Positions 60,625-64,000 of a DNA stretch of 64,000 nucleotides are shown piece after piece. Source of the DNA: Chitinophagaceae bacterium. GTDB lineage: Bacteria; Bacteroidota; Bacteroidia; Chitinophagales; Chitinophagaceae. The translations under genes and the position numbers were made by a program. The notes beneath the pieces are model-generated. The model saw nothing but the letters and a program-made list of their open reading frames with translations, did not search any database and was not told the origin of the DNA. The first letter of the stretch is position 1, and the number at the start of each line of letters is the position of its first letter. The stretch is from NCBI GenBank assembly GCA_017307735.1, contig JAFKGR010000013.1:1-64000 (forward strand). The letters run 5' to 3'.

Positions 60625-63024
60625 TCAGGACAATGCCAGATCCAATACCTGGTGCATGTTTTTGACGTAAGTAACATTTAGCCCCTTGATAAATTCAGCG
60701 GTAATTTCCTCTATATCTTTTTTATTTTCCTCACACATGATTACTTCGCGGATCCCACTTCGTTTGGCAGCGAGAATTTTTTCCTTGATTCCCCCAACCG
60801 GGAGCACTTGTCCGCGCAGTGTGATCTCTCCTGTCATTGCCAGATAGGGTTTTACTTTTCGTCCGGTCAATGCCGAAGCCAGCGCAGTCATCATTGTGAT
60901 ACCTGCACTCGGGCCATCTTTGGGAGTGGCGCCTTCAGGCACGTGTATATGAAAATTTTTCTTGGTAAAAGTTTCCGGATCGATACCGAACTTTTTTGCA
61001 TTTGCCTGCAGGTAACTCAATGCGGTAATCGCACTTTCTTTCATCACGTTTCCAAGATTACCTGTCAGTTTTAGATCACCTTTTCCATTGTCACTTACAG
61101 AACATTCTATAAAGAGAATATCACCGCCGACATAGGTATAAGCCAGCCCGACTGCAACTCCCGGAAGGTTTACGGTTTTGTAGATTTCATTGCTGTATCT
61201 GGGTTTCCCAAGAAATTTTTCAACATCTTTTGATGTTACTGTCGGTTTCAGCTTTCCTCTATCGATGAATTCCTTGGCCTGTGCACGCATAATGGATGCA
61301 AGCATTCTTTCCAACTCCCTCACCCCGCTTTCCCTGGTGTAATCCTGAATAATTTTTGTCAGTACTTTGTCGGGGATTTTAAAAGATGTTTTCGTCAGGC
61401 CGTGAGCTTCTTTTTGTTTTGGAATCAGGTGGCGCTTTGCAATTTCTATTTTTTCTTCAGTTGCATACCCGTTCAGATCAATAATCTCAAGCCTGTCGCG
61501 TAATGCAGGTTGAATACTTTGAAGTGAATTGGCAGTGGCAATAAACAACACTTTGCTGAGGTCGTATTCTACTTCCACATAGTTGTCGTAAAAATTATTA
61601 TTCTGTTCCGGATCCAGTACTTCAAGTAAGGCAGACGATGGGTCGCCACGAAAATCTGTTCCTACTTTGTCAATTTCATCCAGTATCATTACAGGATTGG
61701 ATGATTTTACTTTTCGCAGTGACTGAATAATCCTTCCGGGCATTGCACCGATATACGTTTTCCGGTGGCCGCGGATTTCACTCTCGTCATGCATTCCGCC
61801 GAGACTGATCCTGGCGTATTTTCTGCCGATGGCGCTGGCAATGCTTTTTCCCAATGATGTTTTGCCAATTCCCGGAGGGCCGACAAAACAGAGAATCGGG
61901 CTCTTCATATCTCCTTTGAGTTTTAATACAGCGAGATATTCGATCAATCTTTTTTTGATTTTCTGCATGCCATAATTATCCCTGTCCAGAATGGCTTTTG
62001 CTTTTTTCAGATCATAGTGATCTTCTGTTACCTCATTCCACGGAAGGTCGAGCAACAAGTCGAGATAATTATAAATTACAGAATAATCCGGAGTGGAAGG
62101 GTGCATCCTTTCCAGCTTTTCAATTCCCTTGTCAAAAGCATCCTTCGCAGCCTGTGGCCATTTTTTGGCTTCGGCTTTTTTCTGCATCTCTTTTATTTCT
62201 TCGATATTATCTCCGCCCAATTCTTCTTTGATGGCTTTGAGTTGCTGCTGAAGGAAATAATCTTTTTGCTGTTTGTCTAATTCTGCTCTTGTCTTGCTTG
62301 TGACTTTATTTTTCAATTCCGCATATTGCAATTCTGTCTGCAATAATCCCAACAATACTTCAGCACGTTTTTTAAGTCCGTTGATTTCGAGAAGCTTTTG
62401 TTTTTCATTGAGAGAACTGTTCAGGTTGCTGCTCACAAAGTGAATCAGAAAAGATGGGTTCTCAATATTTTTTAAAATGATATTTGCTTCTGAAGGCAGG
62501 TTGGGTGATATCTGAATGATCTGTCCTGACAAGTCTTTGATAGATGAAACCATTGCATCAAAATCCGGGTCATTGAGAATAGTTTCCTCCTGCAGCGCTT
62601 TCACTTTTGCTTTGAAATACGGTTCTTCACCGGTGATCTTCTCTACCTCAAAACGTTGTTTTCCCTGAATGATGACGGTGATACCGCCGTCGGGCATTTT
62701 GATCAGTTTAATGATTTTTGCAATGGTTCCGACAAGTTCCAGATCCTTAGCCGCAGGTTCTTCGATAGAACTGTCTTTTTGGGAAACAACACCTGCCAGC
62801 TTATCTTTTTTGTAGGCTTCATTTACAGCACGGATACTTTTTTCCCGGCCCACCGTAATGGGAATCACCACGCCCGGAAAGAGTACCGTATTTCTTAAAG
62901 GGAGTAACGGCAATTCCTCAGGTATTTCTTCATTGGTGTTTCCTTCTTCATTGTCATTCAGCGGAATGATGGGCAGATATTCCATCTCCTCTTCAGGCCT
63001 TAATTGAAAATAATTATGATTCAT
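60625..63024 (-). CDS. lon: ATP-dependent protease Lon (endopeptidase La)
   Basis: This 799-residue protein has the full Lon layout. The N-terminal substrate-binding domain starts at '[19 protein letters not shown]' and is followed by a coiled coil. The AAA+ domain has Walker A '[13 protein letters not shown]' and Walker B 'MILDEIDK', and the C-terminal protease domain carries catalytic Ser706 in 'KDGPSAGIT' and Lys749. It degrades misfolded and regulatory proteins in the cytoplasm. A Glu-rich N-terminal extension of about 35 residues precedes the domain. Monocistronic. Confidence 0.97.
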   Translation of the reverse strand: MNHNYFQLRPEEEMEYLPIIPLNDNEEGNTNEEIPEELPLLPLRNTVLFPGVVIPITVGREKSIRAVNEAYKKDKLAGVVSQKDSSIEEPAAKDLELVGTIAKIIKLIKMPDGGITVIIQGKQRFEVEKITGEEPYFKAKVKALQEETILNDPDFDAMVSSIKDLSGQIIQISPNLPSEANIILKNIENPSFLIHFVSSNLNSSLNEKQKLLEINGLKKRAEVLLGLLQTELQYAELKNKVTSKTRAELDKQQKDYFLQQQLKAIKEELGGDNIEEIKEMQKKAEAKKWPQAAKDAFDKGIEKLERMHPSTPDYSVIYNYLDLLLDLPWNEVTEDHYDLKKAKAILDRDNYGMQKIKKRLIEYLAVLKLKGDMKSPILCFVGPPGIGKTSLGKSIASAIGRKYARISLGGMHDESEIRGHRKTYIGAMPGRIIQSLRKVKSSNPVMILDEIDKVGTDFRGDPSSALLEVLDPEQNNNFYDNYVEVEYDLSKVLFIATANSLQSIQPALRDRLEIIDLNGYATEEKIEIAKRHLIPKQKEAHGLTKTSFKIPDKVLTKIIQDYTRESGVRELERMLASIMRAQAKEFIDRGKLKPTVTSKDVEKFLGKPRYSNEIYKTVNLPGVAVGLAYTYVGGDILFIECSVSDNGKGDLKLTGNLGNVMKESAITALSYLQANAKKFGIDPETFTKKNFHIHVPEGATPKDGPSAGITMMTALASALTGRKVKPYLAMTGEITLRGQVLPVGGIKEKILAAKRSGIREVIMCEENKKDIEEITAEFIKGLNVTYVKNMHQVLDLALS

Positions 63025-63082
63025 GTAATTATCAGCGATCGTTTTTGCTCGTTTTCAAAGAAACGAAGATTTATAGAAATAG

Positions 63083-63103
63083 AAAGTTAGTGTAGTCAAC
63101 TTT
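63083..63103. promoter_or_regulatory. Inverted repeat upstream of lon
   Basis: AAAGTT (63083-63088) and AACTTT (63098-63103) flank nine bases, about 60 bases upstream of the lon start. A minus-strand TAACTTTC in the right place misses the promoter consensus by one base. It may be a stress operator; no known consensus fits. Confidence 0.25.
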
Positions 63104-63302
63104 AATGCCATACATTGGTTTCAACTGATAGTTGACAAAACGGCTTTATGCTCTGCAAGGATGGCAGTAATGAAACAAGAGCCAGTTTTAGAGCAGCTCT
63201 GATTGATTGCAGCGTATCAGACTTTCCAATAATCTGAAAGATTTTATTAAATATTTTTTAATCTGTTTGGCATCATATTAATTAGAATCGTTAGATTTAA
63301 AA

Positions 63303-64000
63303 ATGAAACTAAAAAAACCAGGTATGCGATTTCTGTTTTTCTTCTTAGCAGGATTTTTTACGATCCAGGGTACGTACGGGCAATCCAATTTGTTTTCGGC
63401 ATTTGATACCACTCATTTTGGAAGAAATGAAAGCGTGGGAAAATATGTCGATACCCGGGGTTTCAAAATGTATTACGAGGTTTATGGTCAGGGCCAGCCA
63501 TTGTTGATCATCCATGGAAATGGCGGATCCATCAATAATTTCGTTTTTCAGATTCCCTATTTTTCAAAAAATTACAAAGTGATTGTTGCCGACAGCAGGG
63601 CGCAGGGAAAATCGATTGACAACGGTGATTCTCTCAGCTACGAGATGATGACAGACGATTTGAATGCGCTGCTTGATTCACTTCACGAGGATTCGTGTTA
63701 TGTCATCGGATGGAGCGATGGTGGAATTGAAGGTTTGATGCTCGCGATCCGCCATCCGGAAAAGGTGAAAAAGCTTGCAGTCACCGGAGCCAATCTCTGG
63801 CCGGATACCACCGCTGTGGATACGTTTGCTTATAACTGGGCAATGAAGGAAAACAAAGCACTTGAAGATATGAAAACAACACCCGAGGTTAAGACCATGC
63901 GGAAGCTGACCCATTTGCTTTCTTATGCTCCGCACATCTCACTTGCTGAGCTGCATACCATTCAATGCCCGACGCTGGTTATCGGTGGTGATCACGATGT
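63303..64000 (+). CDS. Exported alpha/beta hydrolase, 5' part (runs off the window)
   Basis: The ATG at 63303 opens 232 codons to the window edge. A signal peptide (FLFFFLAGFFTIQGTYGQ) is followed by an alpha/beta hydrolase fold: oxyanion 'LLIIHGNGGSINNF', 'VIVADSRAQGKS' and the nucleophile elbow G-W-S-D-G-G near residue 139. The sequence ends at 'LVIGGDHDV', the strand carrying the acidic residue; the catalytic His lies beyond the window. It resembles proline-iminopeptidase/esterase relatives; substrate unknown. An internal Met8 is an alternative start. Confidence 0.9.
   Translation, partial: MKLKKPGMRFLFFFLAGFFTIQGTYGQSNLFSAFDTTHFGRNESVGKYVDTRGFKMYYEVYGQGQPLLIIHGNGGSINNFVFQIPYFSKNYKVIVADSRAQGKSIDNGDSLSYEMMTDDLNALLDSLHEDSCYVIGWSDGGIEGLMLAIRHPEKVKKLAVTGANLWPDTTAVDTFAYNWAMKENKALEDMKTTPEVKTMRKLTHLLSYAPHISLAELHTIQCPTLVIGGDHD

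Noticed and set aside
63083..63103. CIRCE or other known heat-shock operator upstream of lon
   Set aside because: The inverted repeat AAAGTT-N9-AACTTT does not match CIRCE (TTAGCACTC-N9-GAGTGCTAA) or another consensus I know; kept only as a weak unnamed inverted repeat.

Overview
The window looks like chromosomal DNA of a Bacteroidota bacterium, probably near Chitinophagales or Sphingobacteriales. Supporting signs are a TonB-dependent receptor paired with a DUF4249 lipoprotein, many 'MKK...' lipoproteins, several TAnnTTTG promoter boxes, a Sec/lipoprotein-type (clade II) nitrous oxide reductase, L-lysine 6-transaminase, and Bacteroidota-restricted hypothetical families. No rRNA or tRNA gene was recognised. 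All calls come from reading the sequence; no database search was run.

Layout. 1-5.2 kb: a partial IS630-like ORF, a Sir2 remnant, a DUF4249/TonB receptor pair, a small cytochrome-b-like protein, surE and a small membrane protein. 5.3-12.5 kb: a pdhB-pruA-pyrR cluster and two exported peptidases (M1 and M28) flanking a promoter, a 16-bp palindrome and a possible 43-aa membrane peptide. 12.5-25.4 kb: a respiratory/redox block. It holds a PAS histidine kinase and a receiver-Crp regulator, a coiled-coil protein, a UspA-UspA-PNPOx fusion and a 12-helix oxidase-like membrane protein. The nitrous oxide reductase cluster (cytochrome c, nosZ, FAS1 lipoprotein, nosL, nosD, nosF, nosY) is divergent from the last of these. 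A TGAT-N4-ATCA palindrome lies in the shared intergenic region and the receiver-Crp protein is a plausible reader of it. 25.8-33 kb: lysine transaminase, ORF6N protein, DUF6340 lipoprotein, a preQ1-I riboswitch with yhhQ, an FAD/Rieske oxidoreductase and an acyltransferase.

33-40.4 kb is the accessory part. A seven-unit array with an exact 185-bp period has each unit bounded by inverted arms about 30 bp long. A GxxExxY (PD-(D/E)XK-like) gene sits in one linker of the array. Next come a small HTH-like protein with upstream direct repeats, a conserved but apparently shortened hypothetical protein, a restriction-modification gene split by a small insertion carrying a truncated kilA-N gene, and a decayed Y1/REP-associated transposase fragment. 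This is the most likely place for undescribed biology.

40.8-64 kb returns to core functions: mnmE, acs, a GH3/serine-hydrolase fusion, a 215-bp tandem repeat, a multi-PAS kinase, the complete histidine operon (hisGDCBHAF-IE) behind a recognisable His-codon attenuator, ppc, lon and the start of an alpha/beta hydrolase. The his genes form one tightly packed transcription unit covering the whole pathway from PRPP to histidine.
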